Shown here: one piece after another, positions 51,545 to 64,000 of the stretch | Position numbering within the stretch: the stretch's first letter is position 1 | Layout: each line of letters starts with the position of its first letter | NCBI GenBank assembly: GCA_002727315.1 | Contig: PBWR01000024.1 | Coordinates: 1-64,000, forward strand | Direction of reading: 5' to 3' | Source of the DNA: Alphaproteobacteria bacterium | Lineage (GTDB): Bacteria > Pseudomonadota > Alphaproteobacteria > UBA6615 | DNA: 64,000 nucleotides | Position numbers and translations under genes: made by a program | Notes under the pieces: model-generated | Seen by the model: only the letters and a program-made list of their open reading frames with translations | Database searches by the model: none | Told to the model about the DNA's origin: nothing

Positions 51545-52884
51545 GCTTGGACTGGGGGATCGGCGGCATGCCGAAGAAGCTTGTCAGGCCGCGCAGCGGC
51601 ACCTTTGCCGTGCTCGATATCGGCACCAGCAAGGTCTGTTGCCTGATCGCACGGGCCGGACGACCATCGGCCGACGGCGCAACGAGCCCGAGCACACAGC
51701 CCCGCATCATCGGAACCGGCCATCAACTCAGTCGCGGGCTGCGCAACGGCACGATCGTCGATATCGACGCCGCCGAGGATGCAATCCGCAAGGCCGTGCA
51801 CATGGCCGAGCAGATGGCCCAAGAAACCATCGGCGCGGTCACGGTCAACCTGAGCACCGGCGCACCCCAGTCCGAGATTCTCGGCGTCGATGTCGATATT
51901 GGCGGACAGCAGATCGACGACACCGATCTCCGCCGCGTCTTCCAGCACACACACCCGGTGCGCCAGAACGGTGCGAACGGAACCGAGGTCGCAAACAATG
52001 GCAACGATCGCGAACTGATCCATTCGATTCCGGTCGGATTCGCCATCGACGGCCAGAAGGGCATTGACGATCCGCGCGGCATGTTCGGCGAGAAATTGTC
52101 GGTGAACATGCATCTGGTGTCGGCCTCGGCCAATGCCGTGCGCACGATCCGCGCCGCCGTGGACCGGTGCCACCTCGATATCGAGGGTTTCGTGCTGTCC
52201 CCCTATGCATCCGGCCTGTCGACCCTGGTCGAGGACGAAGCCGATCTGGGGGTCACCGTGATCGACATGGGTGGCGGCACCACGGGTCTGGCGATCTTCT
52301 ATGACGGTCAGATGATGTTCGCCGACACGATCCCCGTGGGCGGCAACCATGTCACCTCGGATGTCGCCCGCGGCCTGTCGACGCCGATCGCCAATGCCGA
52401 ACGCCTCAAGACGTTCCACGGCAACGCGATCGCGACCGAGGCCGACGAGCATGAAATACTCGACGTGCTGCAGGTCGGCGAAGAAGAACACAATGCACCC
52501 ATGCAGCTGCCACGGTCGCTACTCAACGGGATCATCCAGCCACGCATCGAGGAAACCTTCGAACTCGTGCGTGCCCGGCTCGACGACAGCGGCTTCGAAC
52601 CGCTGGCCGGCCGCCGGGTGGTTCTCACCGGCGGTGCCAGCCAGCTTCAGGGCGCGCGCGACCTCGCCGCACGCATTCTCGACAAACAGGTTCGTATGGG
52701 TCGCCCCCTGCGCGTCCGCGGTCTCGCGGAAGCCATGGCCGGCCCTGCGTTCGCAACCGGTGCCGGATTGATCGCCCACGCGGTCGAAAATACATCGTCC
52801 CTGACGATGCCGTCACCTGTGCAATCGGGGGAACCAGGCCGCTTCACCGGGCGGTTTGGTCAGTGGTTCCGTGAGCATTTCTAG
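51541..52884 (+). CDS. ftsA: Cell division protein FtsA
   Basis: Actin-like ATPase that tethers FtsZ to the membrane. 447 residues. Phosphate-binding VLDIGTSKVCCLIA, VIDMGGGTTGLAIF and VLTGGASQLQG are the actin-fold motifs; the SHS2 insert lies in between. The C-terminal GRFGQWFREHF is the amphipathic membrane-targeting helix. A structured gap of 120 bases separates it from ftsZ. Confidence 0.95.
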   Translation: MSLDWGIGGMPKKLVRPRSGTFAVLDIGTSKVCCLIARAGRPSADGATSPSTQPRIIGTGHQLSRGLRNGTIVDIDAAEDAIRKAVHMAEQMAQETIGAVTVNLSTGAPQSEILGVDVDIGGQQIDDTDLRRVFQHTHPVRQNGANGTEVANNGNDRELIHSIPVGFAIDGQKGIDDPRGMFGEKLSVNMHLVSASANAVRTIRAAVDRCHLDIEGFVLSPYASGLSTLVEDEADLGVTVIDMGGGTTGLAIFYDGQMMFADTIPVGGNHVTSDVARGLSTPIANAERLKTFHGNAIATEADEHEILDVLQVGEEEHNAPMQLPRSLLNGIIQPRIEETFELVRARLDDSGFEPLAGRRVVLTGGASQLQGARDLAARILDKQVRMGRPLRVRGLAEAMAGPAFATGAGLIAHAVENTSSLTMPSPVQSGEPGRFTGRFGQWFREHF

Positions 52885-52926
52885 ACATCACACCCCCATT
52901 TGCCCGACCCAGGCTTTCGGCATGCG

Positions 52927-52951
52927 CCGGAACGGCGGGTCACCGTTCCGG
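52927..52951 (+). promoter_or_regulatory. Hairpin in the ftsA-ftsZ gap
   Basis: CCGGAACGG (52927-52935) pairs perfectly with CCGTTCCGG (52943-52951) around a 7-nt loop, about 55 bases before ftsZ. No T-run follows. This is the only sizeable gap between mraZ and ftsZ, so it may adjust the FtsA:FtsZ ratio by RNA processing or attenuation. Confidence 0.4.
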
Positions 52952-53004
52952 CCGCCTGCGGCCATCCTTCCCATGAGCTCAATTCTGTTGAACTGGAGGC
53001 AAAA

Positions 53005-54840
53005 ATGACGCTCAATCTCACTGCACCACCCCCTGATTCCCAATTGAAACCACGCATCGTCGTGATCGGCGTCGGCGGCGCAGGTTCGAACGCGGTCAAC
53101 AATATGATCGCCTCGAACCTCGAAGGCGTCGAGTTCGTAGTTGCCAATACCGATGCCCAGTCCCTGGCGATGAACGCCTCGGAACGCCGCATCCAGCTTG
53201 GTGCCAACATCACCAACGGCCTCGGCGCCGGCGCCCGCCCGGATATCGGACGCGCAGCCGCCGAAGAAGCGCTGGACGAGATCATCGATCATCTCCAGGG
53301 CAGCCATATGGCCTTCATCGCGGCCGGCATGGGCGGCGGCACCGGGACCGGTGCGGCACCCGTCATTGCACGCGCGGCGCGCGAGCAAGGCATCCTCACC
53401 GTCGGCGTGGTCACCAAGCCATTCCAGTTCGAAGGCCGTCACCGGGCCTCCCTGGCCGATGACGGAATCGAGGAACTGCAGCACTTCGTCGACACGTTGA
53501 TTGTCATCCCGAACCAGAACCTGTTCCGGATCTGTAACGAGCACACGACCTTCGCCGATGCCTTCCGCATGGCCGATGATGTTCTCCATTCCGGCGTTCG
53601 TGGCGTCACGGACCTGATGATCATGCCGGGTCTGATCAACCTCGACTTCGCGGATATCCGCACGGTCATGAGTGAGATGGGCAAGGCGATGATGGGAACC
53701 GGCGAGGCCACCGGCGACGGTCGGGCCATCGAATCCGCCGAATCCGCGATCGCAAACCCCCTGCTGGACGATGTGTCCATGCGCGGCGCACGTGGTGTCC
53801 TGATCAACATCACCGGCGGTCCGGACATGACCCTGTTCGAAGTCGACGAAGCCGCCAACCGTATCCGCGAAGAGGTCGATGCGGAGGCGAACATCATCTT
53901 TGGTTCCACCTTCGACGAGAAGCTCGAAGGCACGATGCGGGTTTCAATCGTGGCCACGGGTATCGACGCAAACGCGAATGCCCAACCGCGATCGCCAATG
54001 ATCTCGCTGGTGCACGATGCGGATCAGTCGAAGACCAAACAGGTCGAGACCAAGGCCGAGGACACGGCTCCGGCCGCCGATGCGACACCGCCGGCCGACA
54101 CCGCACCGGTTGTGGAAGCGCCTGCCGCTACGGCGACGCCGGCACCAGAAGCCAACGCACCGGCCCCCGATGACCCCAAACCGGCCGCTCCTCCCGCGGT
54201 CCCGGAGACACCGTCGCCGGCGGCATCGTTCATCCCGCCCAAGCCGGTCGTTGATGACCGTCGTCCGGACGCCCGTCCCGAACCGCGCCGGGCGGATGCC
54301 TTCGCCGAACCGGCAATTGCCAATGCCGGGATTCAGGCCGAGCGTCGTCGCGGGCGCAGCCTGTTCCAGAAGGTCACCGGAGCGGTCAACCGGGCCATGC
54401 ACGAGGAGCTGGCGGATGTGTCCGCACCAGCTCCGCAGCGCAAGGAACCGGTGTCGGCCCAGACCGCCGTCAGCACCGCACCGGCAAGCCCGGCCCCGGC
54501 GGTGGAGGCGCCCGAACCGGCCGCACCTGCAGCGACGGTAACGCCGGAACCGGCCCCGACCCCGAAACCTGTTGTCGAGGCCGCACCGGTCTTCGACCAA
54601 CCGGTTGCAGAGGCGGCACCTGAGCCCGCCCCGGAACCTGCTCCGGAACCTGTTGTCGAGGCGGCCTCGGTCGTCGAGCAACCGGTGGCGAAAGCAGCAC
54701 CTGAACCTGCCCGGGCACCGGTCGAACCGCCGGCGCAGCCAACCTTGGCCAATATCGAGCCGGCCGAGCCCCGCGAGAGCGTGCGCGAGGACGAGGATAT
54801 GCTCGAAATTCCGGCGTTCCTGAGGCGCCAGGCCAACTGA
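53005..54840 (+). CDS. ftsZ: Cell division protein FtsZ
   Basis: Tubulin-like GTPase forming the Z ring. 611 residues, long for the family. The GTPase domain (about 15-320) has the tubulin signature GGGTGTG near 108-114, [15 protein letters not shown] and the T7 loop [12 protein letters not shown] Pro/Ala/Glu-rich linker of about 275 residues follows, containing a 27-residue duplication (81 nt) near 54568-54710. The C-terminal peptide [10 protein letters not shown] that binds FtsA is intact. GGAGGC precedes the ATG at 53005. Confidence 0.97.
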   Translation: MTLNLTAPPPDSQLKPRIVVIGVGGAGSNAVNNMIASNLEGVEFVVANTDAQSLAMNASERRIQLGANITNGLGAGARPDIGRAAAEEALDEIIDHLQGSHMAFIAAGMGGGTGTGAAPVIARAAREQGILTVGVVTKPFQFEGRHRASLADDGIEELQHFVDTLIVIPNQNLFRICNEHTTFADAFRMADDVLHSGVRGVTDLMIMPGLINLDFADIRTVMSEMGKAMMGTGEATGDGRAIESAESAIANPLLDDVSMRGARGVLINITGGPDMTLFEVDEAANRIREEVDAEANIIFGSTFDEKLEGTMRVSIVATGIDANANAQPRSPMISLVHDADQSKTKQVETKAEDTAPAADATPPADTAPVVEAPAATATPAPEANAPAPDDPKPAAPPAVPETPSPAASFIPPKPVVDDRRPDARPEPRRADAFAEPAIANAGIQAERRRGRSLFQKVTGAVNRAMHEELADVSAPAPQRKEPVSAQTAVSTAPASPAPAVEAPEPAAPAATVTPEPAPTPKPVVEAAPVFDQPVAEAAPEPAPEPAPEPVVEAASVVEQPVAKAAPEPARAPVEPPAQPTLANIEPAEPRESVREDEDMLEIPAFLRRQAN

Positions 54841-54849
54841 TCAGAAGAA

Positions 54850-54895
54850 CGGACGGAAGCCGCGGATTTCTCCAGTAATCCGCGGCTTCCGTCCG
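54850..54895 (+). terminator. Terminator after ftsZ (19-bp perfect hairpin)
   Basis: A perfect 19-bp inverted repeat with an 8-nt loop starts 10 bases after the ftsZ stop (arms 54850-54868 and 54877-54895). There is no strong T-run after it, so it may act as a partial terminator or an RNA 3'-end stabiliser, separating the dcw block from lpxC. Confidence 0.65.
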
Positions 54896-55008
54896 CAACA
54901 TTCTGTAACAAAGAGTGATTTGTGGCGGCGCAGCCGAAGTTGTTACACCCCTATCAGAAATTGGTCACCTGCGGGCGACATGCGTCCCGAGCGAAAGAAC
55001 CAGAAAAT

Positions 55009-55935
55009 ATGACACTGACCTCGGATACGGATCTCGGACTACAGCACACGCTGAAGAGCGAAATTGGCTGTAGCGGCACTGGCCTGCACACTGGCGAGAC
55101 GGTGTCGATCCTTCTGAAGCCGGCCCCGGTGAACACCGGTATTGTTTTCCGCCGCGTTGACGAAACCGGCCAGGGCGCGGAAATCGCGGCCCATGTCGAC
55201 AATGTGGTCGACGCAACCCTTTGCACCACACTTGGAAACGAAGACGGCGTGACGATCGCGACGGTCGAGCATCTACTGGCCGCGCTCGCGGGTTGCGCCA
55301 TCGACAATGTGATTGTCGAGGTCAACGGCTCCGAACTCCCGATCATGGACGGCAGTGCGGCGCCCTTCGTGTTCTTGATCGAATGCGCGGGCATGATCGA
55401 GCAGGATACGCCGCGCCGCGTGATCGAAATTCTCAAGCGTGTCGACATTTCCATCGATGGCCGCGAAGCTTCATTGTCTCCGGGCAGCGGGTTTTCGGTC
55501 GGCTTTGCGATTGATTTCGACTCCGATGCGATCGGCAAGCAGGACATGAACGTGCAGCTGGTGAATGGCACCTTCAAAGGCGAGATTTCACGCGCACGCA
55601 CCTTCGGTTTTGCCGAAGAGGTGGATCAGCTGCGCCGCATGGGTCTGGCGCGTGGCGGCAGCCTCGACAATGCCGTCGTGGTCAATGGCGATGAAATTCT
55701 CAATGAAGAAGGCCTTCGCTACGATGACGAGTTCGTGCGTCACAAAATTCTTGATTGTGTCGGCGATCTCTACCTGGCCGGCGCGCAGATTGCCGGACAC
55801 TTCCAGGGATACCGGTCCGGCCATGCAATGAACCACCAGATCGTGCGCGCCCTGTTCGCCGATCCGACCGCCTGGCGCTATGCCGACGCCGTCGATGTGA
55901 CGGAAACCCCCGAACCCCTAGCTGCGATCGCCTGA
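55009..55935 (+). CDS. lpxC: UDP-3-O-acyl-N-acetylglucosamine deacetylase
   Basis: Zinc deacetylase, the committed step of lipid A synthesis. 308 residues. Zinc ligands are His88 (VEHLLAAL), His245 and Asp249 (HKILDCVGD); the general acid/base region is [10 protein letters not shown]. The ATG at 55009 is preferred for length, but no strong ribosome site is seen. A frame open from 54922 offers other starts. Terminators lie on both sides, so it is probably a single transcript. Confidence 0.96.
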   Translation: MTLTSDTDLGLQHTLKSEIGCSGTGLHTGETVSILLKPAPVNTGIVFRRVDETGQGAEIAAHVDNVVDATLCTTLGNEDGVTIATVEHLLAALAGCAIDNVIVEVNGSELPIMDGSAAPFVFLIECAGMIEQDTPRRVIEILKRVDISIDGREASLSPGSGFSVGFAIDFDSDAIGKQDMNVQLVNGTFKGEISRARTFGFAEEVDQLRRMGLARGGSLDNAVVVNGDEILNEEGLRYDDEFVRHKILDCVGDLYLAGAQIAGHFQGYRSGHAMNHQIVRALFADPTAWRYADAVDVTETPEPLAAIA

Positions 55936-55962
55936 CGATTAAGGCCAAGCAGAAGTGAACTC

Positions 55963-55988
55963 ACGGGTCGGCTCTGCCGGCCCGTTTT
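55963..55988 (+). terminator. Intrinsic terminator of lpxC
   Basis: ACGGGTCGGC and GCCGGCCCGT form a 10-bp stem (one wobble, 3-nt loop) followed by TTTT, 28 bases after the lpxC stop. Confidence 0.7.
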
Positions 55989-56092
55989 GGTGTGAATCCG
56001 CCTCTGTCGTGATATATAGAGCACATGATGATCAAGCTTGAACATGCCGAGCGGCCAGCACAGTGCCAGCTGGCTCCGGCTTGCGAGATTTG

Positions 56093-56947
56093 ATGCGCAT
56101 GCAGAACCGAAGTTTCATAATCAGGTATCGCGGAATTGGCGCGCTGATGCTTGCAGCCGCGGTTCTTTCGGCCTGCTCCGCCAACGATGAGCCAGAGTAT
56201 GTGGAGCGGCCGGTCGAGGAGCTCTACAACGAGGCCGTCGACCAGGTCGAGGTGGAAGAATACCAGCAGGCGGCAGAGCTGTTTCTCGAGGTTGAACGCC
56301 AGCACCCCTACTCGATCTGGGCAACCAAGGCCCAGCTGATGTCGGCGTTCAGCTATTACTCCGAGGGCCTGTACGATGATGCAATTCTGTCGGCCGACCG
56401 GTTCATCCAGCTGCATCCGGGCAATCGTGACATTTCATATGCCTACTATCTGAAGGCGCTGAGCTACTACGAGCAGATTACCGATGTCGGTCGCGACCAG
56501 CGGATCACCGAGCTTGCGCTGCAATCCCTCGACGAGGTCGTCCGGCGCTTCCCGGATTCACGCTATGCGAAGGATTCTCTGCTGAAGCTCGATCTCACGC
56601 GCGATCACCTTGCCGGCAAGGAAATGGAAGTCGGGCGTTACTATCACGAGCGGGAAAACTATCTCGCAGCCATCAATCGATACCGGAATGTGATCGAGAA
56701 CTACCAGACCACCACCCATGTGCCCGAGGCGCTGCTGCGCCTGACAGAAGCCTACACGGCACTGGGGATCGAACCCGAGGCACGAACCAATGCCGCGGTG
56801 CTCGGCCATAACTTCCCGGGCAGCAATTGGTACATCGACAGTTATGTCCTGGTCGAAGGCGAAGACGCCGCGGTCGATCTGGATGGTGACGGGGTGCCTG
56901 ATCGAACAGAAGAAGGCGGGTTCTTCAGCCGCCTCTGGCCCTTCTAA
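56093..56947 (+). CDS. bamD: BamD, outer-membrane assembly lipoprotein
   Basis: TPR lipoprotein of the BAM complex that inserts beta-barrels. 284 residues. A lipoprotein signal ends in LSAC with Cys28. The TPR-like repeats include EEYQQAAELFLEVERQHPYSIWATKAQLM, LYDDAILSADRFIQLHPGN and ERENYLAAINRYRNVIENY. Two nearby ATGs (56093, 56099) are possible. A TATATA-rich stretch near 56013 may be the promoter. recN starts seven bases after the stop. Confidence 0.93.
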   Translation: MRMQNRSFIIRYRGIGALMLAAAVLSACSANDEPEYVERPVEELYNEAVDQVEVEEYQQAAELFLEVERQHPYSIWATKAQLMSAFSYYSEGLYDDAILSADRFIQLHPGNRDISYAYYLKALSYYEQITDVGRDQRITELALQSLDEVVRRFPDSRYAKDSLLKLDLTRDHLAGKEMEVGRYYHERENYLAAINRYRNVIENYQTTTHVPEALLRLTEAYTALGIEPEARTNAAVLGHNFPGSNWYIDSYVLVEGEDAAVDLDGDGVPDRTEEGGFFSRLWPF

Positions 56948-56953
56948 CCCTTC

Positions 56954-58665
56954 ATGCTGCAGCATCTGTCGATCCGGGACATCGTCCTGATCGACCAGGC
57001 CAACCTTTCGTTCGGTCCTGGCCTGAGCGCTCTGACTGGGGAAACCGGTGCCGGAAAATCAATCCTCCTTGATGCGCTCGGCCTCGCTCTGGGCGCGCGT
57101 TCCGATTCCTCGCTTATCCGCAAGGGCGCCGACCAGGCCAGTGTGACCGCAACATTCAGCCTCGAGAAACTAGACTCACTGCCGGGCCTGCTCGACGCGC
57201 ACGAAATCACCGTCGAGGCCGGAGAGAATCTGCTGCTGCGCCGGACGGTCGGCGCCGACGGGCGCAGCCGTGCATTCCTCAACGATCAGCCGGTGAGCAT
57301 CGGCCTGTTGCGCCAGGTCGGCGACGCCATTGTCGAAATCCATGGTCAGTTCGAACGCTTCTCCCTCGCCGAACCCGCCAACCAGCGTCGGGCGCTCGAT
57401 GCCTTCGCCGGCGTTGAGAAGGATCTCGATAAGCTGTCCCATCTGTTTAATGACTGGCAAAGCGCCGTTGCCGAACATTCGGCGGCAGCGCAGGCCCTGA
57501 ATGCTTCGGCATCCCAGGCCGAAGAGCTGCGCGCCACACTAGAAGAACTCGACAAGCTCGACCCGGCCGAGGGCGAACAGGAAGAACTGACATCGCGCCG
57601 GGAACTCCTGCAGAATGCCGGTCGCCTCGTCGAGACATTCAACAGCGCATCCACGTCCCTGAGCGGCGAAGACGGGGCGGAAACGCTCCTGCAACGCGCC
57701 GCCCGGCTGCTGGAACGCGACAATGAAATCGCCGGTGGCCGCCTGACACCCGTCATTGCCGCCATCGACAAGGCCAGTGCCGAACTTGCCGAGGCCGTCC
57801 TCGAACTCAATTCCGTCGCCCATGCCCTCGACACGGATACCGGGGATCTGGAAACCGTCGAAGAGCGCCTGTTCGCGCTCCTGGCCGCAGCACGCCGGCA
57901 TAGTGCGACCGCCGACGATTTGCCCCAGATCCGGCGCGATATCGAGATGAAGCTGGCAGCCATTGACGGTCGCGACAATCAGCTCGATACGCTGGCCAAG
58001 GCGGTCGAGACATCCCGGCGAGCCTATAGCGAGGCCGGCGAAGCCCTGTCGCGCAAACGTCAGAAGGCTGCGCGGAAGTTGGACACCCGCATTGCCAAGG
58101 AATTCGCACCCCTGAAGCTCGACAATGCGACCCTGACGACCAGAATTCACCGAATGGACGAGGAATCCTGGTCGGCAGTCGGGCTGGATGCGGTTCATTT
58201 CGATGTCGCGACCAACCCCGGCGCCGAACCCGGCCCCCTCGGCAAGATCGCATCCGGCGGTGAACTCAGTCGGTTCATGTTGGCGCTCAAGGTCGTCTTG
58301 GCGGGCACCTCGGGCGCCGGGACGATCGTCTTCGACGAAGTCGACACCGGTGTGGGCGGTGCCACCGCAGCGGCTGTCGGAGAGCGGCTTGCCGAGCTTG
58401 CCGCGTCGGGCGACGGCCAGCAGATCCTGGTGGTGACCCACAGCCCCCAGGTGGCCGCCGCGGCCCGCGAGCATCTGCGGGTTGAGAAACAATCCGACGG
58501 CAAGTCCGCCACCAAGTCCGTCATGACGAAGGTTGTCCGGCTCGAAGAAGATGAGCGGCGCGAAGAGATCGCGCGCATGCTGTCGGGGGCGCGCATAACC
58601 GATGAAGCCCGCGCGGCGGCCGACAAGTTGATGGATCGCGGCGCCCCGCCGGTTCGAGCCACCGC

Positions 58666-58669
<4 letters not shown>
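56954..58669 (+). CDS. recN: DNA repair protein RecN
   Basis: SMC-like ATPase for double-strand break repair. 571 residues. Walker A GETGAGKS at 29-36, a long coiled-coil centre (about 150-370) and the C-terminal SGGELSRFMLALKVVLA with Walker B IVFDEVDTGVGG are typical. No clear LexA motif was found directly upstream. It follows bamD closely and overlaps the transporter gene by GTGA. Confidence 0.95.
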
Positions 58670-62842
<4,173 letters not shown>

Positions 62843-62870
62843 CGTGCCGAAACTCCCTCTCGGTCCTCGA

Positions 62871-63764
62871 CTAGGCGGCGAGCGGCTTCAGCCCCATGAT
62901 CTCGCGTGCCTCTTCCGGTGTGGCCGGCTCCATGCCCAGTTCCCGGATGATCCGCACGACCCGCTCGACCAGCTGCACGTTGTTCGCCAGAACGCCACGC
63001 TCGAAGTACAGATTGTCCTCCAGCCCGACGCGCACATGACCGCCCAGCAGAAGCGACTGCAGGGCAGCGTTGAGCTGCGACGGCCCAATGGCGCTGACAT
63101 TGAAGTTCGCGCTCTCGGGCATCAGGTCGACCATCGCCTGCAGGATCTTGGGCGAATACGGCATCGCACCCTGGAAACCGCGGTCGGCGCCCAGCACGAA
63201 GTTGATGAAATAGGGCGGCTCGTCGAGCCCGGCCTTTAGCAGGTTCATCACGTCCTGCAGCAGGTGGGTCGGGCTGAACACCTCCCATTCGGGCTTGATG
63301 CCCTTGTCCTGCATCTTGGACGCCAGCTCCCGGCACCGCTCGGGCGAGGTGTTCATGACGATCTCGCGCCCCTCGAACGTGGCGACGATCGTGGTCGGGT
63401 CGAGCGTGCACATCTCGGCGCCCGCCTCCATGCCTTTCAGACGCTCTTCCCAGGAAATCTCAAGAAATCCGTCGGTGGATTCCTTCAGCATATCGCCGTT
63501 GATGCCGCCGCCGGTCGAGTTGTTCAGGATGATGTCGCACTTGTCGCGGATGCGCTCGTTAATATCGCGATAAATCTCCGGATTGCAGGTGGCCTGGTCA
63601 TCTGGCCGTCGGGCGTGAACCGCCACCACAGACGCGCCCGCGTCATAGCAGCGGTACACATCGTCCGAGATTTCCTCGGGCTGGGTCGGAATGTTCGGGT
63701 TCTGCTCTTTGCTCGCCATGCCGCCCGTGGGCGCGATGGTGACAATGACTTTCCGTTCGGCCAT
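62871..63764 (-). CDS. Beta-keto acid cleavage enzyme (BKACE, DUF849 family)
   Basis: Predicted zinc enzyme condensing a beta-keto acid with acetyl-CoA, as in 3-keto-5-aminohexanoate cleavage. 297 residues from the ATG at 63764, with AGGGGGAAA upstream. The TIM-barrel pattern has IAPTGGMASK, NNSTGGG and the C-terminal HVRVGLEDNLYFERG with the Glu metal ligand. The usual HxHxR metal motif reads AVHARR (residues 48-53), so one His is replaced by Ala. Transcribed with the monooxygenase; the physiological substrate is unknown. Confidence 0.85.
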   Translation of the reverse strand: MAERKVIVTIAPTGGMASKEQNPNIPTQPEEISDDVYRCYDAGASVVAVHARRPDDQATCNPEIYRDINERIRDKCDIILNNSTGGGINGDMLKESTDGFLEISWEERLKGMEAGAEMCTLDPTTIVATFEGREIVMNTSPERCRELASKMQDKGIKPEWEVFSPTHLLQDVMNLLKAGLDEPPYFINFVLGADRGFQGAMPYSPKILQAMVDLMPESANFNVSAIGPSQLNAALQSLLLGGHVRVGLEDNLYFERGVLANNVQLVERVVRIIRELGMEPATPEEAREIMGLKPLAA

Positions 63765-63841
63765 TGGTTTCCCCCTTTGAAGATCGTTTTTACGTCTTTT
63801 GCCTTGGAAACAGATTAGCGCGAAATGACGCGCCCTTAATC

Positions 63842-64000
63842 CTAATCCAACGGTGCCGTCACCACCGCCAGCCATTCGACCGCCGGACCGTCCACCAGCG
63901 GCCCGATTTCGGCCGCAACCCGCGCGTGATAAGCATCGATCCAACTGCGCTCACCTTCGCTCAGAAGACCGGTATCGATCACCGCGCGATCGATCGGCGC
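63842..64000 (-). CDS. Xaa-Pro aminopeptidase, C-terminal end (partial)
   Basis: The last 52 codons of a gene that begins beyond the window. The stretch APIDRAVIDTGLL, then ERSWIDAYHARV and GPLVDGPAVEWLAV, matches the C-terminal tail of alphaproteobacterial M24 aminopeptidase P proteins. Catalytic residues lie outside. It is upstream of the BKACE gene on the same strand, separated by 77 bases. Confidence 0.75.
   Translation of the reverse strand, partial: APIDRAVIDTGLLSEGERSWIDAYHARVAAEIGPLVDGPAVEWLAVVTAPLD

Overview
The window is high-G+C chromosome from an alphaproteobacterium. The signs are a circularly permuted two-piece tmRNA with an ANDN-type tag, an alpha-type SspB beside it, a complete mraZ-to-lpxC division and wall (dcw) cluster continuing into bamD, recN and ligA, and an MurE with the meso-diaminopimelate motif. 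I cannot name a genus. No tRNA, rRNA operon, CRISPR array or insertion sequence was seen.

Layout. (1) 1-6027, minus strand: start of mreB, then leuA, ilvC, ilvN and ilvB, the branched-chain amino acid block. leuA has a 5' leader holding a Leu-rich small ORF that ends inside a strong hairpin. (2) 6299-12685, minus: miaA, a DUF1015 gene, a Do-type periplasmic protease, a DUF2065 membrane protein, hflC and hflK; the last four form an envelope proteolysis group. (3) 12867-19274: mrp, a secreted YHS protein, folA and thyA (minus), split ssrA, sspB, a TfoX-N gene, fumC and a ribbon-helix-helix gene. (4) 19281-32043, the most accessory part: a 1209-residue AsmA protein, gamma-glutamyltransferase, a Bcr/CflA-type exporter, the wreck of a TTC38-like TPR gene, an ATP-dependent 5-oxoprolinase, and a NodU/TobZ-type carbamoyltransferase with visibly lower G+C. 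(5) 32105-35758: a DjlA-like co-chaperone, an Uup-like ABC-F ATPase, an AmpD-type amidase and RNase P RNA. (6) 36036-61724: mraZ, rsmH, ftsL, ftsI, murE, murF, mraY, murD, ftsW, murG, murC, murB, ddl, ftsQ, ftsA, ftsZ, lpxC, bamD, recN, an EamA transporter and ligA, all on plus. (7) 61721-64000, minus: a flavin monooxygenase resembling the salicyloyl-CoA 5-hydroxylase oxygenase domain, a BKACE-family enzyme, and the C-terminus of a Xaa-Pro aminopeptidase.

How it works together. The dcw block makes lipid II (MurC-F, MraY, MurG, Ddl, MurB) and the divisome (FtsL, I, W, Q, A, Z). Most junctions overlap by a few bases, so translation is probably coupled. It is preceded by four CCCA boxes at exact 10-bp spacing, as expected of an MraZ operator. 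AmpD may recycle wall fragments, and LpxC and BamD serve the outer membrane. tmRNA and SspB belong to one quality-control route: tagging of stalled products and their delivery to ClpXP.

Most of the window is ordinary core genome. I see no clearly new multi-gene system. The points most worth following are the leuA leader, the permuted ssrA-sspB pair, the MraZ operator, the low-G+C carbamoyltransferase, the monooxygenase/BKACE pair with an altered metal motif, and the decayed TPR gene.
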